This document shows, piece by piece, positions 55,672 through 64,000 of a DNA stretch of 64,000 bases. The stretch is taken from NCBI GenBank assembly GCA_024707265.1, contig JANQAB010000006.1, forward strand, positions 647,796 to 711,795, written 5' to 3'. The notes beneath the pieces were generated by a model. That model had not been told where the DNA came from. It made no database searches and was given only the letters and a program-made list of their open reading frames with translations. The stretch is from Sporocytophaga sp. (lineage in GTDB: Bacteria > Bacteroidota > Bacteroidia > Cytophagales > Cytophagaceae). How positions within the stretch are numbered: position 1 is the stretch's first letter; the number at the start of each line of letters is the position of its first letter. The translations under genes and the position numbers were made by a program.

Positions 55672-56317
55672 ATGGAGGATAATTATAAAACGCAAGGGCT
55701 AAGAAGGCAATTGATTAAAAAACTGAAAGACAAAGGAATAGGCAATGAGGAGGTTTTAAAAGCTATTGAAAAAGTACCCCGTCATTTTTTTCTTTGAGAA
55801 AGCTTTCCTTGAACATGCCTATGAAGATAAAGCCTTTCCAATTGGAGAAGGGCAGACAATTTCTCAACCTTATACTGTGGCTTTTCAAACTTCACTACTG
55901 GAAATAAAAAAGGGAGAAAAAGTCCTTGAAATTGGAACCGGATCGGGATATCAGAGTAGCATCCTACTTGAATTGGGGGCAAAGCTTTACACAATAGAAT
56001 ATATTAAACCTCTGTATGAAAAGGCTAAAGCCTTTTTACTTTCTCAAAAATATAAAGTTAATGTCTTTTGCGGGGACGGCACTCTTGGATTACCCCAATT
56101 TGCGCCTTACAACAAAATTCTGGTCACGGCCGGCGCACCACACGTTCCTGAGAAATTAGTAGAGCAGCTTGCTCCAGGTGGAATATTGGTAATTCCTGTT
56201 GGAAACGAAGAATCCCAACATATGATCAGAATCATTAAAACTTCAGATAATCAAATAAAACAGGAGCAACATGGTATTTTCCGCTTTGTTCCTTTGACCG
56301 GAAAAGATGGTTGGTAA
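55672..56317 (+). CDS. pcm: Protein-L-isoaspartate O-methyltransferase, frameshifted
   Basis: Pcm repairs damaged isoaspartyl residues with SAM. The ATG at 55672 starts MEDNYKTQGLRRQLIKKL and IEKVPRHFF, then the frame stops because of seven T at 55785-55791; with six it continues as FEKAFLEHAYEDKAFPIGEG (the substrate region, ending QTISQPY) and the SAM motif KVLEIGTGSGYQSSILLEL, to the stop at 56317. The joined product of about 214 residues is standard. Only one base is at fault. Confidence 0.92.
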
Positions 56318-56339
56318 TCAAAAACTTTAAATTTAAACC

Positions 56340-56849
56340 TTGAAAAAATTCGCCTCTGAATCTCTGGTAACCATGACAGAATTGGTCTTACCTAATGATA
56401 CAAACCCCCTGCATAATCTGATGGGTGGAAAAATGATGCACTGGATGGATATTGTTTCTGCCATTAGTGCACAAAAGCACTCCAACAGCGTTGTTGTGAC
56501 AGCCTCAGTAGACAATGTATCTTTTTCCAGTCCGATCAAACTTGGAAATGTAGTGACATTAACAGCCAAAGTCACAAGATCATTTTCAACTTCTATGGAA
56601 GTACACATTGAAGTTTGGGCAGAAGATATACCTTCCGGAACAAAAATCAAGAGCAATGAAGCTTTCTTTACTTTTGTTGCAATGGATGGAAATGGTAATC
56701 CGAAAAGAGTCCCCGAACTCGTTCCTGAGACTGAGAAAGAAAAGAGTTTTTATGAAAGTGCCATGAGAAGGCGAGAATTGAGACTAGTTCTGGCTGGAAG
56801 ATTAAAAGCACAAGACGCAACTGAGCTTCGTTCTCTTTTTAAAGAATAA
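56340..56849 (+). CDS. Acyl-CoA thioesterase (hotdog fold)
   Basis: The 169-residue protein reads MTELVLPNDTNPLHNLMGGK, MHWMDIVSAISAQKHSN and VDNVSFSSPIKLGNVVTLTA, the YciA-like hotdog motif with the Asn/Asp catalytic region. It should hydrolyse acyl-CoA. The conserved N-terminus SESLVTM argues for the TTG start at 56340 and not for the ATG at 56373. It begins 22 bases after pcm. A terminator hairpin follows the stop. Confidence 0.88.
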   Translation: MKKFASESLVTMTELVLPNDTNPLHNLMGGKMMHWMDIVSAISAQKHSNSVVVTASVDNVSFSSPIKLGNVVTLTAKVTRSFSTSMEVHIEVWAEDIPSGTKIKSNEAFFTFVAMDGNGNPKRVPELVPETEKEKSFYESAMRRRELRLVLAGRLKAQDATELRSLFKE

Positions 56850-56855
56850 AAAATT

Positions 56856-56890
56856 AAACAGAGGCTTCTTAAATTGAGTCGCCTCTGTTT
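56856..56890 (+). terminator. Terminator of the pcm-thioesterase unit
   Basis: AAACAGAGGC at 56856-56865 pairs with GCCTCTGTTT at 56881-56890 around a 15-base loop, followed by a T-rich run. It also lies beyond the end of the small leftward gene at 56921. Confidence 0.7.
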
Positions 56891-56920
56891 CTTCTTTTAT
56901 CTGAAATTTCAATTCTTATA

Positions 56921-57073
56921 TCAGGCTCCTCTAATGACTCTAAGGAGAAATGCCACGACAGCCAGGACTAAAAGTACGTGAATGATCCCCCCCACTGCGT
57001 CTCCGAAGCCTAAAAAACCTATTAACCACAAAACAACCAGAACCACAGCAATGATATATAAGAGATTTCCCAT
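56921..57073 (-). CDS. Lmo0937-type small membrane protein
   Basis: The minus strand encodes 50 residues: MGNLLYIIAVVLVVLWLIGF, then LGFGDAVGGIIHVLLVLAVV and AFLLRVIRGA. Two membrane helices joined by a Gly-rich turn match the lmo0937/DUF5670 family of very short membrane proteins, often stress-induced. Such proteins are shorter than usual gene-calling cut-offs. Function is not established. Confidence 0.85.
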   Translation of the reverse strand: MGNLLYIIAVVLVVLWLIGFLGFGDAVGGIIHVLLVLAVVAFLLRVIRGA

Positions 57074-57133
57074 AAATTTTAAATGTTATTATTTGAAATA
57101 ATTAGACATATTTTATTAACCTCTCTATAAAAA

Positions 57134-57170
57134 AAAATGTTATGAAGGGTTTGAATCTCCATAACATTTT
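57134..57170. terminator. Terminator after the deoxyhypusine-synthase homologue
   Basis: AAAATGTTATG at 57134-57144 pairs with CATAACATTTT at 57160-57170. The leftward gene ends at 57199, 28 bases upstream of it. Confidence 0.65.
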
Positions 57171-57198
57171 TATTTACTAATGGTAACTTTGTTTTATT

Positions 57199-58170
57199 TT
57201 ACCAACCCAATATCCAGGCAAATATTAGCGGTGCAACTATAGTAGCATCGGACTCTACTATAAATTTAGGAGTGTTGATATCTAACTTCCCCCAGGTAAT
57301 TTTTTCATTCGGCACTGCTCCGGAATAAGAACCGTAACTTGTTGTAGAATCTGAAATCTGGCAGAAATAACTCCAGAATGGAATATTTTCCATTTCCATA
57401 TCCTGATACAACATTGGCACAACACAAATTGGGAAGTCTCCTGCAATCCCTCCACCTATCTGAAAGAATCCTACTCCTTTTCCTGAAGAGTTTTTCACAT
57501 ACCAATCTGACAACCACATCATGTATTCAATACCGGACTTCATTGTAGTTGCTTTAAATTCCCCTTTTATGCAATAAGATGCGAAAATATTCCCCATTGT
57601 AGAATCTTCCCATCCTGGTACAATAATCGGAAGATTTTTTTCAGCTGCGGCCAACATCCAGCTATCCTTTGGATCAATTTCATAATACTGCTCTAACTCA
57701 CCTGATAACAAGATTTTATACATAAACTCATGCGGAAAATAACGCTCTCCTTTATCATTCGCACTTTTCCAGATATTATATATATGCTTCTGAAGCCTTC
57801 TAAAAGCCTCTTCTTCAGGAATACAGGTATCAGTAACTCTATTATAGTGATTTTCAAGCAAATCCCACTCATCCTGAGGACTCAAATCCCTATAATGAGG
57901 CACCCTTTTATACGAATTATGCGCAACTAAATTCATAATATCTTCTTCCAGATTAGCTCCTGTACAGGAAATGATCTGAACCTTATCATTTCTGATCATT
58001 TCTGCCAGAGACTTTCCTAGTTCTGCAGTACTCATTGCACCGGCCAGAGTAATCATCATTTTCCCGCCTTCCAACAGGTGAGTTTCATAACCTTTGGCTG
58101 CATCTACAAGAGCTGCCGAATTGAAGTGCAGGTAATGCTTTTCAATAAATTGAGAGATAGGACCTTTCAT
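57199..58170 (-). CDS. Deoxyhypusine synthase homologue
   Basis: The 323-residue protein has the deoxyhypusine synthase fold: GGKMMITLAGAMSTAELGKSL, SCTGANLEEDIMNLVAH, IIVPGWEDSTMGNIFA, GKGVGFFQIGGGIAGDF for NAD, and NEKITWGKL with the catalytic Lys. In eukaryotes and archaea the enzyme modifies eIF5A using spermidine; bacteria have no eIF5A, so bacterial relatives are thought to make homospermidine or act on another polyamine acceptor. The active-site Lys and the NAD loop are kept, so it should be active. No polyamine gene is adjacent. Confidence 0.92.
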   Translation of the reverse strand: MKGPISQFIEKHYLHFNSAALVDAAKGYETHLLEGGKMMITLAGAMSTAELGKSLAEMIRNDKVQIISCTGANLEEDIMNLVAHNSYKRVPHYRDLSPQDEWDLLENHYNRVTDTCIPEEEAFRRLQKHIYNIWKSANDKGERYFPHEFMYKILLSGELEQYYEIDPKDSWMLAAAEKNLPIIVPGWEDSTMGNIFASYCIKGEFKATTMKSGIEYMMWLSDWYVKNSSGKGVGFFQIGGGIAGDFPICVVPMLYQDMEMENIPFWSYFCQISDSTTSYGSYSGAVPNEKITWGKLDINTPKFIVESDATIVAPLIFAWILGW

Positions 58171-58218
58171 TTAATTTTTATTTATGCTCTTTATTATTTC
58201 CTTTTATAGAATTTTGCG

Positions 58219-58226
58219 CAAAGATA
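58219..58226 (-). promoter_or_regulatory. Candidate -7 box of the deoxyhypusine-synthase gene
   Basis: On the minus strand TATCTTTG matches TAnnTTTG, the same eight bases as in the tRNA promoter. It lies 49 bases before the ATG. A -33 TTG is not clear. Confidence 0.4.
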
Positions 58227-58302
58227 ACCATTCGTTTCTCCTTTAAAAAGAAACTTAATGACAGGTTATTCACTTCATCTCATTTTTGATTAAATTGGTG
58301 TC

Positions 58303-58914
58303 ATGAGTCTTAATAATTATCTACTTAATCCGGAAGCTGTTCAGTATTTATTCAATGACTTTGTATATATCATTCCGGAAAAATCCTCAGACCTGATCAT
58401 TAAAAAACATTCGGATTTGCCTTCTGCACCAGCTATTCCTAAAATAAACCAGGAGCATACTGAGATAAAAAAAGAAGAAAACAAACCGCTCAAGGAAATT
58501 AAAAAGGACGATTCATTTAATCTAAAAGAGCTTAAAAAAGAACTTGGATCAACTAAGATTTCCAAAAGAGCAGTTATCATTATCAATGAGGAGGATGCAA
58601 CAAACGAATTAAAAACTTTTCTCTTTAAAATTCTTCAGGCTGTAAAACTTTCAGAATCAGACATATACCTATACACTCAACCCAATGGCAGTGTAATTGA
58701 CCTGAATGAGGCATTAAAAGACTATTCGACATCAAAAATACTTTCTTTTGGAACTCATATTTCCCCTGAATACAAAACAGAACTCAATAAGGAAACGGTA
58801 TTTTCAAAGGAGACAAAATTATTCCAGACTTTTAGCCTGAAGGAATTGATTAGTGACACTGAAAAGAAAAAAATACTTTGGGGGAATCTTCAGATAATTT
58901 TTCCTACTAAATAA
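58303..58914 (+). CDS. Protein of unknown function
   Basis: The 203-residue product has a short N-terminal helix region (LNPEAVQYLFNDFVYIIPEK), a Lys/Glu-rich linker (about 45-90) and a C-terminal alpha/beta domain with AVIIINEEDATNELKTFLFK, SKILSFGTHI and KKKILWGNLQIIF. No signal or membrane segment is present. Related Bacteroidetes proteins are known only as hypothetical, as far as I recall. It is divergent from the deoxyhypusine-synthase gene and converges on the giant gene through a shared terminator. Confidence 0.65.
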   Translation: MSLNNYLLNPEAVQYLFNDFVYIIPEKSSDLIIKKHSDLPSAPAIPKINQEHTEIKKEENKPLKEIKKDDSFNLKELKKELGSTKISKRAVIIINEEDATNELKTFLFKILQAVKLSESDIYLYTQPNGSVIDLNEALKDYSTSKILSFGTHISPEYKTELNKETVFSKETKLFQTFSLKELISDTEKKKILWGNLQIIFPTK

Positions 58915-58931
58915 TTACAATATTAATATCT

Positions 58932-58980
58932 TTTAAATAAAAAGGAGGCTGTTTTGAAAACAGCCTCCTTTTTATTTAAA
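58932..58980. terminator. Bidirectional terminator between converging genes
   Basis: A near-perfect stem of about 24 bp around GTTTTGAAAAC carries GGAGGCTG and its complement, with A-run and T-run on both sides. It lies 17 bases from the stop of each gene side and should end transcription from both. Confidence 0.85.
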
Positions 58981-58996
58981 TCCTCTTCTAAATTAA

Positions 58997-61900
58997 TTAA
59001 CGCTTAAGTAAGACAGACCCTTGCTTAACATGAGGAACTTTGTACTTTCCTGAACCTTCATAAGTAACTGTCCAAGGATATACTCCCTGCTCCATTATCT
59101 TATCCAGATAGTAACCATCCCATGACTTTTCTAAATCATTGCTTTGGAAGATGATTTCACCCCATCTGTTAAAGATTGTTATATTAAAGTTCTCAACATG
59201 GTGACCAAATATCTGATATACATCGTCTTTACCATCACCATTTGGCGTAAACACGTTCGGGAAGAAAACTTCAGGAGCACATTCTTCAATAACTTTTACT
59301 TCTTTCTGAACACTGCAAGTAGTCAATGAATTAATTAAGGTCAATTGATAAACTCCTGGTTCTGTTACAGGTAAAATCTTTGAAGCTACATTACCAGGTG
59401 TCCAGAGGTAAGTATCCCCACCTGTACCTTTTGCTTCAATCTCGAATACCGGGTCTGTCAAAGGACAGAAAGTAAACTCAGATGGCATATTGATTACAGG
59501 CAAAGGACTTACTGTTACTGTAACTTGCTGAATTGCCTTACACCCTTCCTGACTTGTTCCTTCAATATAGTATGTACCGGTTGATACTGCTTTTGGATCT
59601 CCTACTGGAATTGTAGCTGCTGCATTAGTCCAGTAGGAATATATCAATCCTGTAGAAGAGCCTATTGTAACTTTCGGATCAGTTAAATCTATAGGACCTG
59701 AACCACAGACATTTTGATTATTTCCTACTACAACAGGAAGTGGATTGATTTCAACATTTACTGAAACTGTATCTGCACAGCCTGCTATATTAGTCCCCAC
59801 TATATAATAAGTACCGGATGTACTTACCACCTGAGAAGAAGCAACTGTCGCACCTGAGTTTGAGAAGTAGCTATAAGAAGCTGCTCCTGATACTAAAGTT
59901 CCAAGATCTATTGTCGCTGGGGCACAAACTGCAGCTGGTGTTGTTACCGATACTGTTGGCTGACCATTGATATTTATTACAACAGACGCTGTATCTGTAC
60001 ATCCTGCTCCATTAGAACCTACTATATAATAAGTACCTGAGGTAGAAACCACCTGAGGAGATGCTGTCGTTGCAGATGCATCTGAGAAGTAGCTATATGA
60101 AGCCGCACCTGATACTAAAGTTCCAAGATCTATTGTCGCTGGAGCACAAACTGCAGCTGGTGTTGTTACCGATACTGTTGGCTGACCATTGATTACTACT
60201 GCTACTGAAGCTGTATCTGTACATCCTACTCCATTAGAGCCTACTATATAATAAGTACCTGAGGCACTTACCACCTGAGGAGATGCTGTTGTTGCAGATG
60301 CATCTGAGAAGTAGCTATATGAAGCTGCTCCTGATACTAAAGTTCCAAGATCTATTGTCGCTGGGGCACAAACTGCAGCTGGTGTTGTTACCGATACTGT
60401 TGGCTGACCATTGATGTTTATTACAACAGACACTGTATCTGTACATCCTGCTCCATTAGAACCTACTATATAATAAGTACCTGAGGCACTTACCACCTGA
60501 GGAGATGCTGTTGTTGCAGATGCATCTGAGAAGTAGCTATATGAAGCTGCTCCTGACACTAAAGTTCCAAGATCTATTGTCGCTGGGGCACAAACTGCAG
60601 CTGGTGTTGTTACCGATACTGTTGGCTGACCATTGATGTTTATTACAACAGATGCTGTATCTGTACATCCTGCTCCATTAGAACCTACTATATAATATGT
60701 ACCTGAGGTAGAAACCACCTGAGGAGATGCTGTTGTTGCAGATGCATCTGAGAAGTAGCTATATGAAGCGGCTCCTGATACTAAAGTTCCAAGATCTATA
60801 GTCGCTGGGGCACAAACCGCTGCCGGAACACTTACTGCAACTGTTGGTTGAGTATTGATTACTACCGATACTGATGCTGTATCTGTACAGCCTGCGCCAT
60901 TAGTCCCCACTATATAATAAGTACCGGATGCACTTACCACCTGGGAAGAAGCAACTGTCGCACCTGAGTTCGAGAAGTAGCTATAAGAGGCCGCTCCTGA
61001 TACTAAACTTCCAAGATTTATCGTGGCTGGTGCACAAACCGGAGCTGGTGTTGTTACCGATACTGTTGGCTGACCATTGATTACTACTGCTACTGAAGCT
61101 GTATCTGTACATCCTACTCCATTAGAGCCTACTATATAATAAGTACCTGAGGCAGAAACCACCTGAGGAGATGCTGTCGTTGCAGATGCATCTGAGAAGT
61201 AGCTATAAGAAGCTGCTCCTGATACTAAAGTTCCAAGATCTATTGTCGCTGGGGCACAAACCGCAGCTGGTGTTGTTACCGATACTGTTGGCTGACCATT
61301 GATGTTTATTACAACAGACGCTGTATCTGTACATCCTACTCCATTAGAACCTACTATATAATATGTACCTGAGGCACTTACCACCTGAGGAGATACTGTT
61401 GTTGCAGATGCATCTGAGAAGTAGCTATAAGAAGCGGCTCCTGATACTAAAGTTCCAAGATCTATTGTCGCTGGGGCACAAACTGTAGCTGGTGTTGTTA
61501 CCGATACTGTTGGCTGACCATTGATGTTTATTACAACAGACGCTGTATCTGTACATCCTACTCCATTAGAACCTACTATATAATATGTACCTGAGGCACT
61601 TACCACCTGAGGAGATACTGTTGTTGCAGATGCATCTGAGAAGTAGCTATAAGAAGCTGCTCCTGATACTAAAGTTCCAAGATCTATTGTCGCTGGGGCA
61701 CAAACTGCAGCTGGTGTTGTTACCGATACTGTTGGCTGACCATTGATGTTTATTACAACAGACGCTGTATCTGTACATCCTACTCCATTAGAACCTACTA
61801 TATAATATGTACCTGAGGCACTTACCACCTGAGGAGATGCTGTTGTTGCAGATGCATCTGAGAAGTAGCTATATGAAGCCGCTCCTGATACTAAAGTTCC

Positions 61901-64000
61901 AAGATCTATTGTCGCTGGGGCACAAACTGCAGCTGGTGTTGTTACCGATACTGTTGGCTGACCATTGATGTTTATTACAACAGACGCTGTATCTGTACAT
62001 CCTGCTCCATTAGAACCTACTATATAATAAGTACCTGAGGTAGAAACCACCTGAGGAGATGCTGTCGTTGCAGATGCATCTGAGAAGTAGCTATATGAAG
62101 CTGCTCCTGATACTAAAGTTCCAAGATCTATTGTCGCTGGGGCACAAACTGCAGCTGGTGTTGTTACCGATACTGTTGGCTGACCATTGATTATTACTAC
62201 TACTGAAGCTGTATCTGTACATCCTGCTCCATTAGAACCTACTATATAATAAGTACCTGAGGCACTTACCACCTGAGGAGATGCTGTTGTTGCAGATGCA
62301 TCTGAGAAGTAGCTATATGAAGCCGCTCCTGATACTAAAGTTCCAAGATCTATTGTCGCTGGGGCACAAACTGCAGCTGGTGTTGTTACCGATACTGTTG
62401 GCTGACCATTGATGTTTATTACAACTGAAGCTGTATCTGTACATCCTGCTCCATTAGAACCTACTATATAATAAGTACCTGAGGCACTTACCACCTGAGG
62501 AGATGCTGTTGTTGCAGATGCATCTGAGAAGTAGCTATATGAAGCTGCTCCTGATACTAAAGTTCCAAGATCTATTGTCGCTGGGGCACAAACTGCAGCT
62601 GGTGTTGTTACCGATACTGTTGGCTGACCATTGATGTTTATTACAACAGACGCTGTATCTGTACATCCTGCTCCATTAGAACCTACTATATAATAAGTAC
62701 CTGAGGCACTTACCACCTGAGGAGATGCTGTTGTTGCAGATGCATCTGAGAAGTAGCTATAAGAAGCTGCTCCTGATACTAAAGTTCCAAGATCTATTGT
62801 CGCTGGGGCACAAACTGCAGCTGGTGTTGTTACCGATACTGTTGGCTGACCATTGATGTTTATTACAACAGACGCTGTATCTGTACATCCTGCTCCATTA
62901 GAACCTACTATATAATATGTACCTGAGGCACTTACCACCTGAGGAGATACTGTTGTTGCAGATGCATCTGAGAAGTAGCTATATGAAGCTGCTCCTGATA
63001 CTAAAGTTCCAAGATCTATTGTCGCTGGGGCACAAACCGCAGCTGGTGTTGTTACCGATACTGTTGGCTGACCATTGATGTTTATTACAACAGACGCTGT
63101 ATCTGTACATCCTGCTCCATTAGAACCTACTATATAATATGTACCTGAGGCACTTACCACCTGAGGAGATACTGTTGTTGCAGATGCATCTGAGAAGTAG
63201 CTATATGAAGCTGCTCCTGATACTAAAGTTCCAAGATCTATTGTCGCTGGGGCACAAACCGCAGCTGGTGTTGTTACCGATACTGTTGGCTGACCATTGA
63301 TGTTTATTACAACAGACGCTGTATCTGTACATCCTACTCCATTAGAACCTACTATATAATAAGTACCTGAGGCACTTACCACCTGAGGAGATGCTGTTGT
63401 TGCAGATGCATCTGAGAAGTAGCTATATGAAGCTGCTCCTGATACTAAAGTTCCAAGATCTATTGTCGCTGGGGCACAAACTGCAGCTGGTGTTGTTACC
63501 GATACTGTTGGCTGACCATTGATGTTTATTACAACAGACGCTGTATCTGTACATCCTACTCCATTAGAACCTACTATATAATAAGTACCTGAGGCACTTA
63601 CCACCTGAGGAGATACTGTTGTTGCAGATGCATCTGAGAAGTAGCTATAAGAAGCTGCTCCTGATACTAAAGTTCCAAGATCTATTGTCGCTGGGGCACA
63701 AACCGCAGCTGGTGTTGTTACCGATACTGTTGGCTGACCATTGATGTTTATTACAACAGACGCTGTATCTGTACATCCTGCTCCATTAGAACCTACTATA
63801 TAATAAGTACCTGAGGCACTTACCACCTGAGGAGATACTGTTGTTGCAGATGCATCTGAGAAGTAGCTATATGAAGCGGCTCCTGATACTAAAGTTCCAA
63901 GATCTATTGTCGCTGGGGCACAAACTGCAGCTGGTGTTGTTACCGATACTGTTGGCTGACCATTGATGTTTATTACAACAGACGCTGTATCTGTACATCC
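58997..64000 (-). CDS. Giant repeat-containing surface protein with gliding-associated type B sorting domain, 5' end outside the window
   Basis: The frame stays open through the right window edge, so the protein is longer than 1,667 residues. From the C-terminus back: the type B T9SS sorting domain (last about 95 residues: FFPNVFTPNGDGKDDVYQIFG and FNITIFNRWGEIIF), a Cys-containing linker domain, a diverged Ig-like domain (PVVVGNNQNVCGSGPIDLTD), and at least nineteen tandem copies of a 74-residue Ig/PKD-like repeat with VCAPATIDLGTLVSGAASYS and GTYYIVGSNGAGCTDTASV. Each copy has two cysteines, likely a disulfide. It should be exported to the surface and may act as an adhesin or filament in gliding or cellulose contact, which is an inference. 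Confidence 0.88.
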   Translation of the reverse strand, partial: GCTDTASVVININGQPTVSVTTPAAVCAPATIDLGTLVSGAASYSYFSDASATTVSPQVVSASGTYYIVGSNGAGCTDTASVVININGQPTVSVTTPAAVCAPATIDLGTLVSGAASYSYFSDASATTVSPQVVSASGTYYIVGSNGVGCTDTASVVININGQPTVSVTTPAAVCAPATIDLGTLVSGAASYSYFSDASATTASPQVVSASGTYYIVGSNGVGCTDTASVVININGQPTVSVTTPAAVCAPATIDLGTLVSGAASYSYFSDASATTVSPQVVSASGTYYIVGSNGAGCTDTASVVININGQPTVSVTTPAAVCAPATIDLGTLVSGAASYSYFSDASATTVSPQVVSASGTYYIVGSNGAGCTDTASVVININGQPTVSVTTPAAVCAPATIDLGTLVSGAASYSYFSDASATTASPQVVSASGTYYIVGSNGAGCTDTASVVININGQPTVSVTTPAAVCAPATIDLGTLVSGAASYSYFSDASATTASPQVVSASGTYYIVGSNGAGCTDTASVVININGQPTVSVTTPAAVCAPATIDLGTLVSGAASYSYFSDASATTASPQVVSASGTYYIVGSNGAGCTDTASVVVIINGQPTVSVTTPAAVCAPATIDLGTLVSGAASYSYFSDASATTASPQVVSTSGTYYIVGSNGAGCTDTASVVININGQPTVSVTTPAAVCAPATIDLGTLVSGAASYSYFSDASATTASPQVVSASGTYYIVGSNGVGCTDTASVVININGQPTVSVTTPAAVCAPATIDLGTLVSGAASYSYFSDASATTVSPQVVSASGTYYIVGSNGVGCTDTASVVININGQPTVSVTTPATVCAPATIDLGTLVSGAASYSYFSDASATTVSPQVVSASGTYYIVGSNGVGCTDTASVVININGQPTVSVTTPAAVCAPATIDLGTLVSGAASYSYFSDASATTASPQVVSASGTYYIVGSNGVGCTDTASVAVVINGQPTVSVTTPAPVCAPATINLGSLVSGAASYSYFSNSGATVASSQVVSASGTYYIVGTNGAGCTDTASVSVVINTQPTVAVSVPAAVCAPATIDLGTLVSGAASYSYFSDASATTASPQVVSTSGTYYIVGSNGAGCTDTASVVININGQPTVSVTTPAAVCAPATIDLGTLVSGAASYSYFSDASATTASPQVVSASGTYYIVGSNGAGCTDTVSVVININGQPTVSVTTPAAVCAPATIDLGTLVSGAASYSYFSDASATTASPQVVSASGTYYIVGSNGVGCTDTASVAVVINGQPTVSVTTPAAVCAPATIDLGTLVSGAASYSYFSDASATTASPQVVSTSGTYYIVGSNGAGCTDTASVVININGQPTVSVTTPAAVCAPATIDLGTLVSGAASYSYFSNSGATVASSQVVSTSGTYYIVGTNIAGCADTVSVNVEINPLPVVVGNNQNVCGSGPIDLTDPKVTIGSSTGLIYSYWTNAAATIPVGDPKAVSTGTYYIEGTSQEGCKAIQQVTVTVSPLPVINMPSEFTFCPLTDPVFEIEAKGTGGDTYLWTPGNVASKILPVTEPGVYQLTLINSLTTCSVQKEVKVIEECAPEVFFPNVFTPNGDGKDDVYQIFGHHVENFNITIFNRWGEIIFQSNDLEKSWDGYYLDKIMEQGVYPWTVTYEGSGKYKVPHVKQGSVLLKR
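59746..64000 (-). repeat. 222-bp tandem repeat array encoding 74-residue domains
   Basis: The same 222-base unit repeats in phase from the right edge to about 59746; for example a GTTGGCTGACC starts at 59955 and again at 60177. I count nineteen copies by the VCAPATI motif. Copies differ at a few linked positions (TTA/TTV before SPQ, GAGC/GVGC, SASG/STSG). Two copies (about 60840-61060 and 59750-59960) are more diverged with SNSGATVASSQ. The array continues outside the window. Confidence 0.9.

Noticed and set aside
59746..64000. Regular repeat array taken as a CRISPR
   Set aside because: The unit is 222 bases, all in one reading frame, with no unique spacers; it encodes protein domains.

Overview
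The window looks like chromosome of a gliding or formerly gliding Bacteroidetes bacterium, most likely a Cytophagales member (Cytophaga/Sporocytophaga-like). The evidence is low-GC DNA, Bacteroidetes-type promoters (TTG then TAnnTTTG), type IX secretion C-terminal signals of both kinds (type A near 31.5 kb and in a fossil gene near 4 kb; the gliding-associated type B domain near 59 kb), a TonB receptor with an STN domain, a TamL-type lipoprotein BamA homologue, a BatB/BatC pair and an Aquifex-type aconitase. The species is an inference.

Layout. 0-4.3 kb: a TonB receptor (cut by the window edge) with its secreted companion, an arylsulfatase, and the decayed end of a secreted ELW-repeat protein. 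4.5-17.8 kb: a chemotaxis island. It has a membrane GAF-PAS sensor without an output domain, a CheZ-like protein, STAS, CheY, then decayed cheA and cheW, an MCP, a frameshifted porin-like protein, a second STAS, and intact cheY-cheA-cheW followed by cheR, a kinase-like fragment, cheD and cheB. The first STAS-cheY-cheA-cheW set is a broken duplicate of the second. 17.8-31.2 kb: accessory and metabolic genes (GNAT, AraC with a DUF1398 protein, NYN-LOTUS protein, CoA-transferase, Crp regulator with alpha/beta hydrolase, aconitase, lipoproteins). 31.4-39 kb: a T9SS cargo with an internal duplication, a dsrE-doxDA-dsrE sulfur operon, unrecognised proteins that may be orphan immunity proteins, gene remnants, a degenerate tRNA-Pro, and two copies of a 77-bp hairpin repeat exactly 1,000 bp apart. 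39.1-39.9 kb: five leftward tRNA genes with a tandem Pro-Arg duplication. 40-58.9 kb: core genes (batB-batC, thiolase, YwqK/MORN protein, purC, STAS, rnz, queuosine-precursor transporter, TrmH-type methyltransferase, tamL, hemF, PAP2 phosphatase, LytTR regulator, ribE, polyprenyl glycosylphosphotransferase, pcm, thioesterase, deoxyhypusine-synthase homologue). 59-64 kb: the C-terminal part of a giant secreted adhesin-like protein with at least nineteen near-identical 74-residue repeats.

About ten conserved genes, some usually essential, are broken by a single-base change in a homopolymer (purC, hemF, tamL, pcm, the glycosylphosphotransferase, the YhhQ-type transporter, cheD and others). I read most of these as base-calling errors and annotate them as one gene each. 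True decay is recognisable because it carries many lesions: the fossil ELW gene, the cheA/cheW remnants and the secreted-protein remnant at 18 kb. I found no CRISPR array, insertion sequence or prophage. The candidates for something less described are the output-less sensor plus CheZ-like module, the sulfur operon with a 22-bp perfect palindrome at its first gene, the hairpin repeat pair, and the 222-bp repeat array.
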